DNA from: Sphingomonas yantingensis
Lineage (GTDB): Bacteria; Pseudomonadota; Alphaproteobacteria; Sphingomonadales; Sphingomonadaceae
Reading direction: 5' to 3'
DNA: 64,000 nucleotides
Assembly (NCBI RefSeq): GCF_014199325.1
Contig: NZ_JACIJJ010000004.1
Coordinates: forward strand, 248,001 to 312,000
The notes beneath the pieces are model-generated. The model did no database searches. It worked only from the letters and a program-made list of their open reading frames with translations, and was not told the DNA's origin. The translations under genes and the position numbers were made by a program. Below, in pieces: positions 1 to 9,605 of the stretch. The stretch's first letter is position 1. Each line of letters opens with the position of its first letter.

Positions 1-6
1 TCGCCG

Positions 7-1917
7 ATGACCGCATCCCTTTCGCGCCGCACGCTGATCGCCGGCGGGGCCATGCTCGGCGGGGCGGCCTGTACGCCGGTGGCGTCGCGATCGGTCGCCG
101 GAGCATCCACGCCGCTGCCCCCGCCATGGGGCGCGGTGCCGTCGCCGCGGCAGCTCAGATGGCACGACCGCCGCTTCTACGGCTTCGTCCATTTCTCGAT
201 CAACACCTTCACCGACAAGGAATGGGGGTATGGCGACGAGGATCCGGCGCTGTTCAATCCGACCGACTTCGATCCCGACCAGATCGCCGCCGCGGCGAAG
301 GCGGCGGGGATGACGGGCCTGATCCTCACCGCCAAGCATCATGACGGCTTCTGCCTGTGGCCGACGAAGCTGACCGAACACTGCATCCGCAACTCGCCGT
401 ACAAGGCCGGCAAGGGCGATATCGTCGGCGAGCTGGAGGCGGCGTGCCGGCGCGCGGGACTGAACTACGGCCTCTATCTCTCGCCCTGGGACCGCAACCA
501 CCCGGAATATGGGCGGCCCGCCTATATCGACTATTACCGCGCCACCCTGACCGAACTCTGCACGCGCTACGGCAAGCTGTTCGAGGTTTGGTTCGACGGC
601 GCCAATGGCGGCGACGGCTATTATGGCGGCGCGCGGGAGACGCGGCTGATCGACGCGCCGGCCTATTACGATTGGCCGTCCATCGTGAAGCTGGTCCACG
701 ATCTGCAGCCCGAGGCGTGCACCTTCGATCCGCTCGGCGCCGACATTCGCTGGGTAGGGAACGAGGAGGGGCATGCCGCCGACCCGTGCTGGCCGACGAT
801 GCCGAACGAACCCTATACGCAGGCGAACGGCTATCCGGGCGTGCGGGGAGCGGAACTGTGGTGGCCGGCGGAGACCAACGTGTCGATCCGTCCCGGCTGG
901 TTCTACCACGCCGACGAGGATACGCAGGTCAAGTCGCCCGCCACGCTGATGGAGATGTTTGACCGGTCGGTCGGGCACGGCACGACCTTCCACCTCAACA
1001 TCCCGCCCGACCGGCGCGGGCGGATCGCCGATCGCGACGTCGCCAGCCTGACCGCGTTCGGCGACGCGCTGCGCGGCACCTTCGCCGCCGATCTAGCGAG
1101 GGAGGCGGTGGTGACGGCAAGCGCGGATATCGGATCGACCGCGGCGAATGTCGTCGACGGCGATCCGGCGACCTTCTGGTGCGCGCCGGCCGGAGCACGC
1201 GACGCCTCGGTCGTCCTCGACCTGCCGCCGGGGCGCGCGTTCGACCTGATCGAGCTTCAGGAATGGTTGCCGCTCGGCCTGCGCGTCACGCGCTTCGCGA
1301 TCGACGTGGCGGACGATGGCGGTGAGTGGCGGACGATCGCGGAAAAGGCGATGGTCGGACCGCAGCGCCATGTGCGCCTCCCCCAGCCGATCGCGCCGCG
1401 CCGCCTTCGCTTTCGCACGGTGGAGGCGGAGGCGGGGCCGGCACTGTGCCGGATCGCGCTCTACCGCTCGGTCGCGCCGCGCACGCTGCCGCCTGCCGTT
1501 GCCAGCGATCCGAGCCTCATTTCGAGCGCGGGGTGGCGGATCGTCGCCGCCAGCGCCGATGGCGGCGCGGCGCTGTTCGATGACAACGCGAAGACGGCAT
1601 GGCAGTCGCCCGCGCCCGCATCGGTCACGATCGACCTCGGCCGGACGGAGGCGCTGCGCGGATTCCTGCTGACGCCGACGCGCCATGTCGATCCCGACGC
1701 CGCGCCGCCGTCGCGCTGGCGGGCGGAGACGAGCCTAGATGGCAAAAGCTGGACGGCGGCTGGCGAGGGGGAGTTCGCCAACATCAACTATGCCCGCGCG
1801 ACGCAGCGCCCCGCCTTTGCCGGCGTGCGGCAGGCGCGGTTCCTGCGGCTGCACTTCCCGGTGCCCGCGGTCCCCGCGCCGCGCATCGCCGTCGCGGGGC
1901 TCGCCGGCTTCCGCTAG
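7..1917 (+). CDS. GH29 alpha-L-fucosidase with C-terminal discoidin-like domains
   Basis: Predicted exported alpha-L-fucosidase of 636 aa that hydrolyses terminal L-fucose from glycans. The N-terminus carries a twin-arginine (SRRTLIAGG) followed by a hydrophobic stretch and a Cys at residue 22, so it is a Tat substrate and perhaps a lipoprotein. The GH29 barrel spans about residues 45-345: HHDGF is at 111-115, and VWFDG places the likely nucleophile at Asp197. Residues about 365-490 and 505-635 look like two F5/8 type C (discoidin) modules that usually bind carbohydrate. It lies upstream of a TonB receptor gene in the same orientation, as in sphingomonad polysaccharide utilisation loci. The start is 7 bases from the window edge, so upstream context is unseen. 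The family call is firm; the exact linkage cleaved is unknown. Confidence 0.9.
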   Translation: MTASLSRRTLIAGGAMLGGAACTPVASRSVAGASTPLPPPWGAVPSPRQLRWHDRRFYGFVHFSINTFTDKEWGYGDEDPALFNPTDFDPDQIAAAAKAAGMTGLILTAKHHDGFCLWPTKLTEHCIRNSPYKAGKGDIVGELEAACRRAGLNYGLYLSPWDRNHPEYGRPAYIDYYRATLTELCTRYGKLFEVWFDGANGGDGYYGGARETRLIDAPAYYDWPSIVKLVHDLQPEACTFDPLGADIRWVGNEEGHAADPCWPTMPNEPYTQANGYPGVRGAELWWPAETNVSIRPGWFYHADEDTQVKSPATLMEMFDRSVGHGTTFHLNIPPDRRGRIADRDVASLTAFGDALRGTFAADLAREAVVTASADIGSTAANVVDGDPATFWCAPAGARDASVVLDLPPGRAFDLIELQEWLPLGLRVTRFAIDVADDGGEWRTIAEKAMVGPQRHVRLPQPIAPRRLRFRTVEAEAGPALCRIALYRSVAPRTLPPAVASDPSLISSAGWRIVAASADGGAALFDDNAKTAWQSPAPASVTIDLGRTEALRGFLLTPTRHVDPDAAPPSRWRAETSLDGKSWTAAGEGEFANINYARATQRPAFAGVRQARFLRLHFPVPAVPAPRIAVAGLAGFR

Positions 1918-1977
1918 CGCCGCGATGGCGATCATCCAAAATGAATCGGCCAATGCTTTCGACCGCGTGGGCGTTGT

Positions 1978-1987
1978 ATGACGTCAT
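1978..1987. promoter_or_regulatory. 10-bp perfect palindrome upstream of a TonB receptor gene
   Basis: ATGACGTCAT lies in the 175-base gap between the fucosidase and the disrupted receptor. It could be a repressor operator, but a 10-bp palindrome can occur by chance and no second copy was noticed. Confidence 0.25.
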
Positions 1988-2092
1988 TGTGAAGGCGCCG
2001 CGCGCGCCGTCACCGGTTCGAAACCGAACTGTCGCGCGCCTGAATTAGCCGCCCCGGCGAACGATCAACGCGATCCCAAGGGGTGACTTTCG

Positions 2093-4456
2093 ATGAGCTT
2101 GCGCACCAACCGCCGCGCCGTGTTTCTGGCGGGCGCCGCCGCTGTCTGCATCATGGCGGCGCCGGCCATTGCACAGGATATGCCCGCCAAGGCAGCCGCG
2201 CCCGACCTCGACCAGAAGGGGGAGGGCGGCGGCGATATCGTCGTGACCGCGACCAAACGGGAAACGAGCCTTCAGAAGACGCCGATCGCTACCTCGGTCG
2301 TCAGCGACGCGATGATGAAGGACCGTCACGTCCAGAGCCTGTACGACCTTGCCGATGGCGGCGTGCCGTCGCTGCGCGTTGCGGCGTTCGAGGCGCGGCA
2401 GAGCGCGCTGACGGTGCGCATCCGCGGGATCGTGCCGCTCGATGCGAACCAGCCGGCGCGCGAGCAGGGCGTCGGCATCTATGTCAACGGCGTCTATCTG
2501 GGCCGCCAGCACGGCCTCAACGCCGCGCTCTTCGACCTCGAGCGGGTCGAAGTGCTGAAGGGGCCGCAGGGCACGCTGTTCGGCCGCAATACCGAGGGCG
2601 GCGCTCTCAGCCTGGTCAGCCGCGCGCCGAGCGGCGAGTTCGGCGGCTGGGTGGCCGGGCATCGGCAATTACGCGTCGTACAACAGCGAAATCCACCTCG
2701 ACCTGCCTGAATATCAGGGCTTTGCCGTCAAGCTCGATGGCGTGCTGCAATATCAGGACCCGACGACGAAGAACTCGCTGCCCGGCCAGACCGGCTGGAA
2801 CTATTTCGACCGCCGGGGCCTGCGCGCGGCGGTGCGCTGGAAGCCGATCGACGGGATGACGGAGGATTTCGCCTACGACGTCGGCCGCGACGCCAACTCG
2901 CCCTCTCCAGCCAGCTTCTGAACTACAATCCCAATGGCTGTGCGGCCGGGCCGCAGGCGTCCCAGCCGGCGTGCAGGCTGCCGGGCACGAACTACACGGC
3001 GCTGACCGGCACGGTCCGCCCGCTGCCCGCGCCGGTCGTCGTCAACGGCGATACGCGGATGAAGGTCGCCGATATCGGCGTGCCTCAGCAGGCGAGCATC
3101 GACCGGACCCACGGCTTCACCAACAGCCTGAAGTGGAATCTCGGGCCCGCGCTCGAGCTGCGCGCGATCACCCGGTGGCGCGGCGTCGATGCCAGCCATT
3201 GGGACAATTCGGGTGGCGCCCACCGGCCGCCGGTGTTCGTGCCCAACAGCACCGTCACGATCAACGGTGTCGCGACGCCGGGCAGCCTGTTCAGCCGCTA
3301 CAGCCTCGCCGACCTGCGCCAGCGCCAGTTCAGCCAGGAATTGCAGGCCGTCGGCACGGTTGACTCGATCGATTACGTGGCGGGCCTGTTCTATTTCAAC
3401 GAGCATGTCAGCGACGATGCCGCGACGCCCAGCTCGAACCTGTGGAATGCGACCGACGTGCTGCACCTGACGGTCGGCGGGCGCTAGACGCATGACCGCA
3501 AGCGCGGCATCCTGCACGTCTCGCGGGGGGTCAACTACGACACCAACCCGCCCGCGGCGAGCGTGGGCTATCTGCCGCTCGACAAAAGCTGTAACCGCTT
3601 CAACCCGATGGTCACGCTGGCCTACGACGTGACCGAGCAGACGCACGTCTATGCCAAGTACGCGACGGGCTATCGTGCGGGCGGCGCCAGCTCGCGCACG
3701 TCGAACTACCAGCCCTTCGATCCGGAGGACGTGAAGTCGTACGAGGTCGGGCTAAAGACCGACCTGTTCGATCACCGCGCGCGCCTAAACCTTGCCGGCT
3801 ACATCATGGATCGCAAGGACAGCCAGGTCGATATCAGCTCGATCCAGTTCGTGGGGTCGAGCAGCTTCAACAACCTCGTCACGATGAACGCGCCGGGGAT
3901 CACCAAGATCAGGGGGATCGAGGCCGACCTGACCGTCAACCCGGTCGAGCGCCTCACCCTCAACGCCGCCTATGCCTATACCCATACCAAGATCCCGCCG
4001 GTGCTGATTACCGCGCGCGACGCGGCCGGGCGGTCGACCAGCGTCTATCAGGACTTCTACATCGTCTTCACCCCCCGCAACGCCGCCAGCGGATCGATCG
4101 AATATGCAGTGCCGGTCGCGGCCGAAGTGACGCTCAAATTTCACCTCGACGGCAACTATGCGCAGGCGACGCAGGCCTTCGTCCAGTTCGCGACGAAGAA
4201 CGACGCGTCGCTCCTATTCAACGGGCGCATTTCGCTCGCCGACATTCCGATGGGCGGCGGACAGGCGCTGACCGTTGGCGTCTGGGCGCGCAACCTGTTC
4301 GACGAGAAATATGTGTATCGCCGCGATCCGTCGAACAGCCTGCCCGGCGCGCCCACGTCCAACGTGACGACGGGCAGGATCGGCAACGTGCTGGGCGATT
4401 ACGGCAATTTCAACGCGCCGCGCACGTTCGGGATCGATGCCAGCCTGAAGTTCTGA
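2093..4456 (+). pseudogene. TonB-dependent receptor, disrupted by two frameshifts and an internal stop
   Basis: This encodes an outer-membrane TonB-dependent receptor of about 780 residues if repaired. The start ATG at 2093 gives a signal peptide ending near AIAQD, then the plug domain with DIVVTATKRETSLQKTP and the VEVLKGPQGTLFGRNTEGG motif. The frame breaks near 2655-2660 (frame 2 to frame 3; GNYASYNSEIHLDLPEYQG continues in frame 3). It returns to frame 2 near 2905-2915, where the expected barrel text SQLLNYNPNG resumes. A TAG at 3485-3487 interrupts GGR-stop-THDRKRG, where family members normally have Tyr. The barrel then runs to a normal terminal Phe. Its position after the fucosidase suggests it once imported fucosylated oligosaccharides. 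Sequencing error is the alternative explanation. Confidence 0.85.
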
Positions 4457-4489
4457 AACCAGGACCGGGGGGCGTGTCGTGCCCGGCCG

Positions 4490-5772
4490 TCATCGGGGCA
4501 GGACGACGACGACCTGAAGACCGGGACCCGCATCCTCGAGCATGAGCGTCCCGCCATGCAGCCGCGCGATCGACTGCGCGAGTGGGAGGCCGAGACCGTG
4601 GCCGCCCTCGTCGGAATCGAGCCGGCCGAAGCGGCGCAGCGCAAGGGCGCGCGCGTCGGCAGGGATGCCTGGGCCGTCATCGACGATGAGGACGCTCGCG
4701 TCGCCGCGCGCCTCTACCCCGATGGTGATCCGGCTGCCCGCGGGCGTGTGCCGGATCGCGTTCTCGACGAGATTCAGCAGTATCTGCATCAGCAGCGCCC
4801 GGTCGCCGACATGCTCGACGGCTGCCGGAGCGCGCAGGTCAAGGCGATGCGCGGTTTCCGCGGCAAAGGGCTCGACCAGCGCGGCCACCTCGCCGCCAAC
4901 TGGTCGAGGCGCAGTAGGGCGAAGGCTTCCCGGCTCGCCCGGCTCTCGATCGATGCGATGCGGAGCAAGGCCGAGAACATCTCGAGCAGCGCATCGGCCT
5001 GCGCCGTCGCAGCGTGCAGCGCAGAGGCGACGGGGATGGCGTCGGGTCGGTGCTCGATCGCCGCCAGCTCGTTGCGCAACCGCGCGAGCGGCGTGCAAAG
5101 CTCGTGCGATATGTCGTTGGGGACGTTGCGGATCTCGGCAACCAGCGTGCCGATCCGGTCGAGCATCGCGTTGAATGCCGCCGCCTGCCGGTCGAACGCG
5201 CCGCCGTCGCCGGTGCGGCACATCTCGTCGATCCGGCGCGCCACCAGCCGCCGGAACAGCAGCAGCCCCGCCAGGACGACGACGATGATGGCTCCGGATC
5301 CGACGAGATGGATTTCCGGGCGGACCGCGAAATAATGGTCGATCGGTTCGGTCTCGGCAAAGATCGCCAACCGCAGGCGGCCGTCCAAATCGCGCACCAG
5401 GACGCGGCCCGCGCTCAAATCCTCGATCGCATCGCGCCCGCTCAGCGAAGAAAAGCCTAGCGGCAGCTCGCAGCGGAAACGCGCGTTGCCCGCGATCCGC
5501 CGACCGCGCGCGTCGAACAGCAGCAGGCCAAGGTCGCCGGTGTCGCGCTGGCGCGCCATCGTCTCCATCCGCTGCGTCAGGGCGCGAAGGTCGATGCGGG
5601 CGCCAGGCGGGGCCAGCACGTCTGCCTCTGCGCGGATCCGCGCGTCGACCAGCGCGACGATCATGCTCAGCGTCCCGAAATAGCTGCCGAGCCCCGCCGC
5701 CACCGTCACCGTCAGGAACAGCGCGAGGAACGCGATCATCAGCCCGCGCAGCGACTGGAGCGGTGCCTTCAT
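4490..5772 (-). pseudogene. Sensor histidine kinase, frameshifted in the catalytic half
   Basis: This is the membrane sensor kinase partner of the response regulator just upstream, whose stop overlaps this start by ATGA (5769-5772). Reading from ATG at 5772 there is a TM helix at about residues 8-35, a periplasmic sensor region, a second TM helix (GAIIVVVLAGLLLF), then the phosphoacceptor box SHELCTPLARLR. Cys replaces the usually conserved Arg of HELRTPL. Near 4893-4902 the frame is lost by one base. The HATPase domain (NLVENAIRHTP, DDGPGIP, GHGLGLPLA) continues in another frame to the stop at 4490. As written the protein would lack its ATP-binding domain. It is convergent with the disrupted receptor gene. 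Confidence 0.85.
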
Positions 5773-6416
5773 CGACGAAGCGAGTATCCGGCGCCTCTCA
5801 CCGTTTCGATCGGATCGTCGCCATATCGGCAGAGCTTCACCCGAAAATGCCGAATATGCGCCTCGATCACGTTCGAGGTGGTCACGAGGTCGCGGCCCCA
5901 CACCCGCTCGACCAGCATCGCCCGCGTGACCGTATCCCCAGCGAGCCGCGCGAGTTCGAGCAGCATCCTGAACTCGATCTGCGACAGGCCCAGCGACTGC
6001 CCCTTTCGCCAAGCGCGGGCGCCCGCCGGACTGATGACGATATTGCCCACCTCGATCGTGTCGGCGGGTTGCTCGCCGGCGCTGCGGGCGCTGCGGGCGC
6101 GCAGCAGCGCCTTGATCCTGGCATTGAGCTCGAGCGGGTCGCACGGCTTGACTACATAGTCGTCGGCCCCGGCATCGAGCACCTCGACCTTGTCGATCGT
6201 CTGGCCGAGCGCGGTAAGCATCAGCACCGGAATCCGAAGCCCGCGGGCGCGCACCTCGCGCAGCAGCGGCAGGCCGTCGAGCGTCGGCAGCATCCAGTCG
6301 AGCACGACGATGTCGAACGCCTCCGTCCCGAGGGACGACAGTCCGGCGGGCCCGTCCGCGACAGCGGTGACGGTGTGACCGAACGCGACGAGCTGATCGG
6401 CGAGCTGTTCGCGCAA
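5769..6416 (-). CDS. OmpR-family response regulator lacking a normal start codon
   Basis: The receiver domain has the phosphoacceptor Asp in VLDWMLP and the Lys-Pro of VVKPCDP. The C-terminal winged helix has SQIEFRMLLELAR and the terminal RGAGYSLRR, so this is a DNA-binding regulator of the OmpR/PhoB type. The coordinates use a TTG at 6416, but that start removes the first beta strand and the acidic pair of RILLVEDAPRL, which is still encoded in frame upstream. Between 6417 and the in-frame stop at 6489-6491 there is no ATG, GTG or TTG; only an ATT (6443-6441) precedes LLVED. The start is therefore lost, or an unusual ATT is used. It is likely non-functional together with its kinase partner. 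Confidence 0.7.
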   Translation of the reverse strand: MREQLADQLVAFGHTVTAVADGPAGLSSLGTEAFDIVVLDWMLPTLDGLPLLREVRARGLRIPVLMLTALGQTIDKVEVLDAGADDYVVKPCDPLELNARIKALLRARSARSAGEQPADTIEVGNIVISPAGARAWRKGQSLGLSQIEFRMLLELARLAGDTVTRAMLVERVWGRDLVTTSNVIEAHIRHFRVKLCRYGDDPIETVRGAGYSLRR

Positions 6417-6739
6417 CCGGGGGGCGTCTTCGACGAGGAGAATGCGATGCGATACGAGCCGAGACGTTAGCCGAGGGGAGGGCGGCGCTCAAATCGATTC
6501 ACGAGGATCGCGATATCCGGAGCCAGCGCGACATCGGCTCGAAATCGTCGGGCGACGATCGCCGTCGACGCGCGTGTGGGGAATGCGGCCGTCGCGGGAT
6601 GCGTCGACCATCGGTACCCACCCGATCAGGCGCGGATCGAAAGGATAGGGAGCGGCGAGGGCGCCGTCCTCATCGAGTATCAGCCGAAAAACTCTCCCCT
6701 GTCGAAAGCGCGTCGCGCTTGACGGCTGTCGACATTCGG

Positions 6740-6758
6740 TTATTGTATATAACAATAA
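6740..6758. promoter_or_regulatory. Inverted repeat operator of the ferulate operon
   Basis: TTATTGTATATAACAATAA is a perfect inverted repeat with 7-bp arms and a 5-bp AT-only spacer. It ends 15 bases before the ATG of the aldehyde dehydrogenase and touches the AGAGGA ribosome site. The AT-rich island stands out in GC-rich DNA. MarR-type repressors bind sites of this shape, and in Sphingobium SYK-6 a MarR protein (FerC) controls ferBA. No MarR gene is adjacent here, so the cognate regulator is unknown. Confidence 0.7.
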
Positions 6759-6773
6759 TGAGAGGATGAGGTC

Positions 6774-8174
6774 ATGGCTGTGATGTTCGAGCGCCGCAAT
6801 CCGGTGACCGGAGAGGTCGCCACCACCGCACCGACCGCAACCATCGCCGACGCGAACGCCGCCGTCGATGCCGCCGCCGCCGCCTTTCCCGCCTGGTCGG
6901 TGCTCGGTCCCAATGCCCGCCGCGCTGCACTGAGCAAGGCCGCCGACGCGCTCGCCGCCAGGGGCGAAGCGTTCGTCGAGGCGATGATGGGCGAGATCGG
7001 CGCGACCGAGGGGTGGGCGCGCTTCAACCTGATGCTCGCGGTCGGCATGGTGCGGGAGGCTGCGGCGCTGACGACGCAGATCGGCGGGGAGGTGATTCCG
7101 TCCGACAAGCCCGGCTGCATCGCGATGGCGCTGCGCGAGCCGGTCGGCGTCCTGCTCGGCATCGCGCCGTGGAATGCGCCGATCATCCTTGGCGTGCGTG
7201 CGATCGCCGTCCCGCTCGCCTGCGGCAACACCGTGGTGCTGAAGGCGAGCGAGCAATGCCCGCGCACGCACGCGTTGATCGTCGAGGCCGTTGCCGAGGC
7301 GCTGCCAGAGGGCGTCGTCCAGATCGTCACCAATGCGCCCGCCAATGCGGGCGAGATTGTCGGCGCGTTGATCGACCATCCGGCGGTGCGACGGATCAAC
7401 TTCACCGGCTCGACCGCGGTCGGCCGCATCATCGCCAAGCGCGCGGCAGAGCATCTGAAGCCCGTCCTCCTCGAACTGGGCGGCAAGGCGCCGCTGATCG
7501 TGCTCGACGATGCGGATCTCGACGAGGCGGTAAAGGCCGCGGCGTTCGGCGCGTTCATGAACCAGGGCCAGATCTGCATGTCGACCGAGCGGATCATCGT
7601 CGTCGACGCGATCGCCGACGCCTTTGTCGAGAAGTTCGCCGCCAAGGTCGGCTCGATGCCCGTCGGTGACCCACGCGAGGGCAAGGCGCCGCTCGGCGCG
7701 GTCGTCGATCGCAAGACCGTGGATCACGTCCGCGCGCTGATCGACGATGCACTGTCGGCGGGCGCGGTACAGGTTAATGGCGGCGAGGCGAACGGTGTGC
7801 TGATGCCCGCGCACGTCATCGACAGGGTGACGCCCGCGATGAAGCTGTTCCGCGACGAGAGCTTCGGTCCCGTAGTCGGCGTCGTCCGCGCGCGTGACGA
7901 GGCGCACGCGATCGAGCTGGCCAACGACACCGAATACGGCCTGTCCGCCGCGGTCTTCACCCGCGACACCGCGCGCGGGCTGCGCGTCGCGCGGAAGATC
8001 AAGTCGGGCATCTGCCACGTCAACGGCCCCACCGTGCATGACGAGGCGCAGATGCCCTTCGGCGGGGTCAAGGCATCGGGCTATGGCCGCTTCGGCGGCA
8101 GGGCCGGGATCGACGCCTTTACCGAACTGCGCTGGGTCACGATCGAGACGCAGCCCGGCCACTTTCCGATCTGA
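6774..8174 (+). CDS. Vanillin/aromatic aldehyde dehydrogenase (NAD-dependent)
   Basis: This 466-aa aldehyde dehydrogenase oxidises an aromatic aldehyde, most likely vanillin to vanillate, using NAD(P)+. The catalytic Cys268 lies in MNQGQICMSTER, and the general base Glu234 lies in LLELGGKAPL. These motifs resemble the salicylaldehyde/vanillin dehydrogenase branch. It is the first gene of a four-gene operon with hydroxycinnamoyl-CoA hydratase-lyase and acyl-CoA synthetase, so it would remove the aldehyde those enzymes make. The AGAGGA ribosome site precedes the ATG, with the operator palindrome immediately upstream. Activity on benzaldehyde or protocatechualdehyde is also possible. Confidence 0.88.
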   Translation: MAVMFERRNPVTGEVATTAPTATIADANAAVDAAAAAFPAWSVLGPNARRAALSKAADALAARGEAFVEAMMGEIGATEGWARFNLMLAVGMVREAAALTTQIGGEVIPSDKPGCIAMALREPVGVLLGIAPWNAPIILGVRAIAVPLACGNTVVLKASEQCPRTHALIVEAVAEALPEGVVQIVTNAPANAGEIVGALIDHPAVRRINFTGSTAVGRIIAKRAAEHLKPVLLELGGKAPLIVLDDADLDEAVKAAAFGAFMNQGQICMSTERIIVVDAIADAFVEKFAAKVGSMPVGDPREGKAPLGAVVDRKTVDHVRALIDDALSAGAVQVNGGEANGVLMPAHVIDRVTPAMKLFRDESFGPVVGVVRARDEAHAIELANDTEYGLSAAVFTRDTARGLRVARKIKSGICHVNGPTVHDEAQMPFGGVKASGYGRFGGRAGIDAFTELRWVTIETQPGHFPI

Positions 8175-8183
8175 GGCGCCGCA

Positions 8184-8693
8184 ATGCTCGCGTTACCCCT
8201 TGCTGCCGCAGCCCTTGTCGCGGCACCCGCCGATCCCGCCCCGCCGCGCCTGACGCCCGTTTTCACGATCCGCGTGGAGATCGGCGCGCCGCTCGAACAG
8301 GGGGAGATCGACGGCGGGCGGCGGCGGTTCATTCCGATCACCGGCGGCACGGTCAGCGGCCCGCGCCTGTCGGGCACCGTCCTCCCCGGCGGCGGCGACT
8401 GGCAGACCATCTATCCCGGCGGGTTCACGCGGGTCGAGGCGCGCTATTTCCTGAAGGCCGCCGACGGCACCGTCATCGCCATCCACAATAGCGGCGTGCG
8501 CGTCGCGAGCGCGGCGGTGACCGAACGGATCGCGCGCGGGGAGCGCGTCGACCCGTCCGACTATTATTTCCGCGCCACCCCCGTCTTCGACCCGCCGCCG
8601 GGGCCGCTGCAATGGCTGCGCGAGAAGACCTTCGTCTCGCGCGGCACGCGGATGCCGACCCACGTCCTCATCGAAGTATTCGCGGTCGAATGA
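8184..8693 (+). CDS. DUF3237 family protein
   Basis: This 169-aa protein has a hydrophobic N-terminus (MLALPLAAAALVAAPA) that looks like a signal peptide. The DUF3237-type fold follows, with ITGGTVSGPRLSGTVLPGGGDW near the start and FRATPVFDPPPGPLQWL near the end. The family's function is unproven. It starts 9 bases after the aldehyde dehydrogenase and precedes the hydratase-lyase, so it is co-transcribed with ferulate catabolism and probably serves it. If the signal peptide is real it acts in the periplasm, unlike its cytoplasmic neighbours. Confidence 0.8.
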   Translation: MLALPLAAAALVAAPADPAPPRLTPVFTIRVEIGAPLEQGEIDGGRRRFIPITGGTVSGPRLSGTVLPGGGDWQTIYPGGFTRVEARYFLKAADGTVIAIHNSGVRVASAAVTERIARGERVDPSDYYFRATPVFDPPPGPLQWLREKTFVSRGTRMPTHVLIEVFAVE

Positions 8694-8712
8694 TCGCCAC
8701 AGGAGCCTGCAA

Positions 8713-9549
8713 ATGACCGAAACCTCGACCAACGGCGTCGTCGCCTTCGACGTTACCGACCGCATCGCCTGGGTCCGCTTCAATCGCCCCGACAAGCGCA
8801 ACGCGATGAGCCCGACGCTCAACCGCGACATGATGGAAGTGCTCGACGGCCTCGAGTTCCGCGACGATGTGGGCGTACTCGTCCTGTCGGGCGAGGGGCC
8901 GGCATGGACCGCGGGCATGGACCTCAGGGAATATTTTCGGGAGACCGAGGCCAAGGGGCTGGCTGGTACCCGTCAGGCGCAGCGCGAGAGCTATGGCTGG
9001 TGGCGGCGGCTGCGCTGGTATCAGAAGCCGACGATCGCGATGGTCAATGGCTGGTGCTTCGGCGGCGGCTATGGCCCGCTCTTCGCCTGCGACCTCGCCT
9101 TCGCCGCGGAGGAGGCCAAGTTCGGCCTCAGTGAGATCAACTGGGGCATCCTGCCCGGCGGCGGCGCGACCAAGGTGGCGCAGGAACTGATGCCCTTTCG
9201 CCGCGCGATGTACCACGCGATGACCGGCGAGCCGATCGACGGCCGCACCGCCGCCGAATGGGGCCTGGTCAACGAGGCACTGCCGCTCGACCAGCTCGAG
9301 GATCGCGTTGCCGCGGTGGCGGCCGTCCTCCTCCAGAAGAACCCCGTCGCGCTCAAGGCGACCAAGGACGCGATGCGCCGCGTCGGCACGATGAGCTACG
9401 AGGATGCCGAGGACTATCTCGTCCGCGCCCAGGAAGCGGCGAACAGCTACGACAATGAGGGCCGTAAGGAAGGCATCCGGCAGTTCATCGACGAGAAGAG
9501 CTACAAGCCCGGCCTCGGCGCCTATGACAAGGAAAAGGCCGGGGTCTGA
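8713..9549 (+). CDS. ferB: Hydroxycinnamoyl-CoA (feruloyl-CoA) hydratase-lyase
   Basis: This is a crotonase-superfamily enzyme of 278 aa. It hydrates feruloyl-, caffeoyl- or coumaroyl-CoA and cleaves the product to an aromatic aldehyde plus acetyl-CoA. It carries the family signature WTAGMDLREYFRE, the oxyanion-hole region WCFGGGYGP, Glu141 in LSEINWGI and Tyr235 in DAEDYLVR, matching the catalytic Glu and Tyr of characterised hydratase-lyases. The ending DEKSYKPGLGAYDKEK is also family-typical. The ribosome site AGGAG precedes ATG at 8713. It sits between the DUF3237 gene and the CoA synthetase gene, giving a complete ferulate-to-vanillate route with the first gene. Confidence 0.93.
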   Translation: MTETSTNGVVAFDVTDRIAWVRFNRPDKRNAMSPTLNRDMMEVLDGLEFRDDVGVLVLSGEGPAWTAGMDLREYFRETEAKGLAGTRQAQRESYGWWRRLRWYQKPTIAMVNGWCFGGGYGPLFACDLAFAAEEAKFGLSEINWGILPGGGATKVAQELMPFRRAMYHAMTGEPIDGRTAAEWGLVNEALPLDQLEDRVAAVAAVLLQKNPVALKATKDAMRRVGTMSYEDAEDYLVRAQEAANSYDNEGRKEGIRQFIDEKSYKPGLGAYDKEKAGV

Positions 9550-9605
9550 AGCTGCCGCTCCGTCCGCTTCCCGACCCTGCCGACCGCGCACGAAGAAGGC
9601 CGCTG

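Noticed and set aside
6489..8162. A 557-codon minus-strand frame opposite the aldehyde dehydrogenase
   Set aside because: Arg/Asp/His-rich shadow translation without homology; the plus-strand gene is certain.
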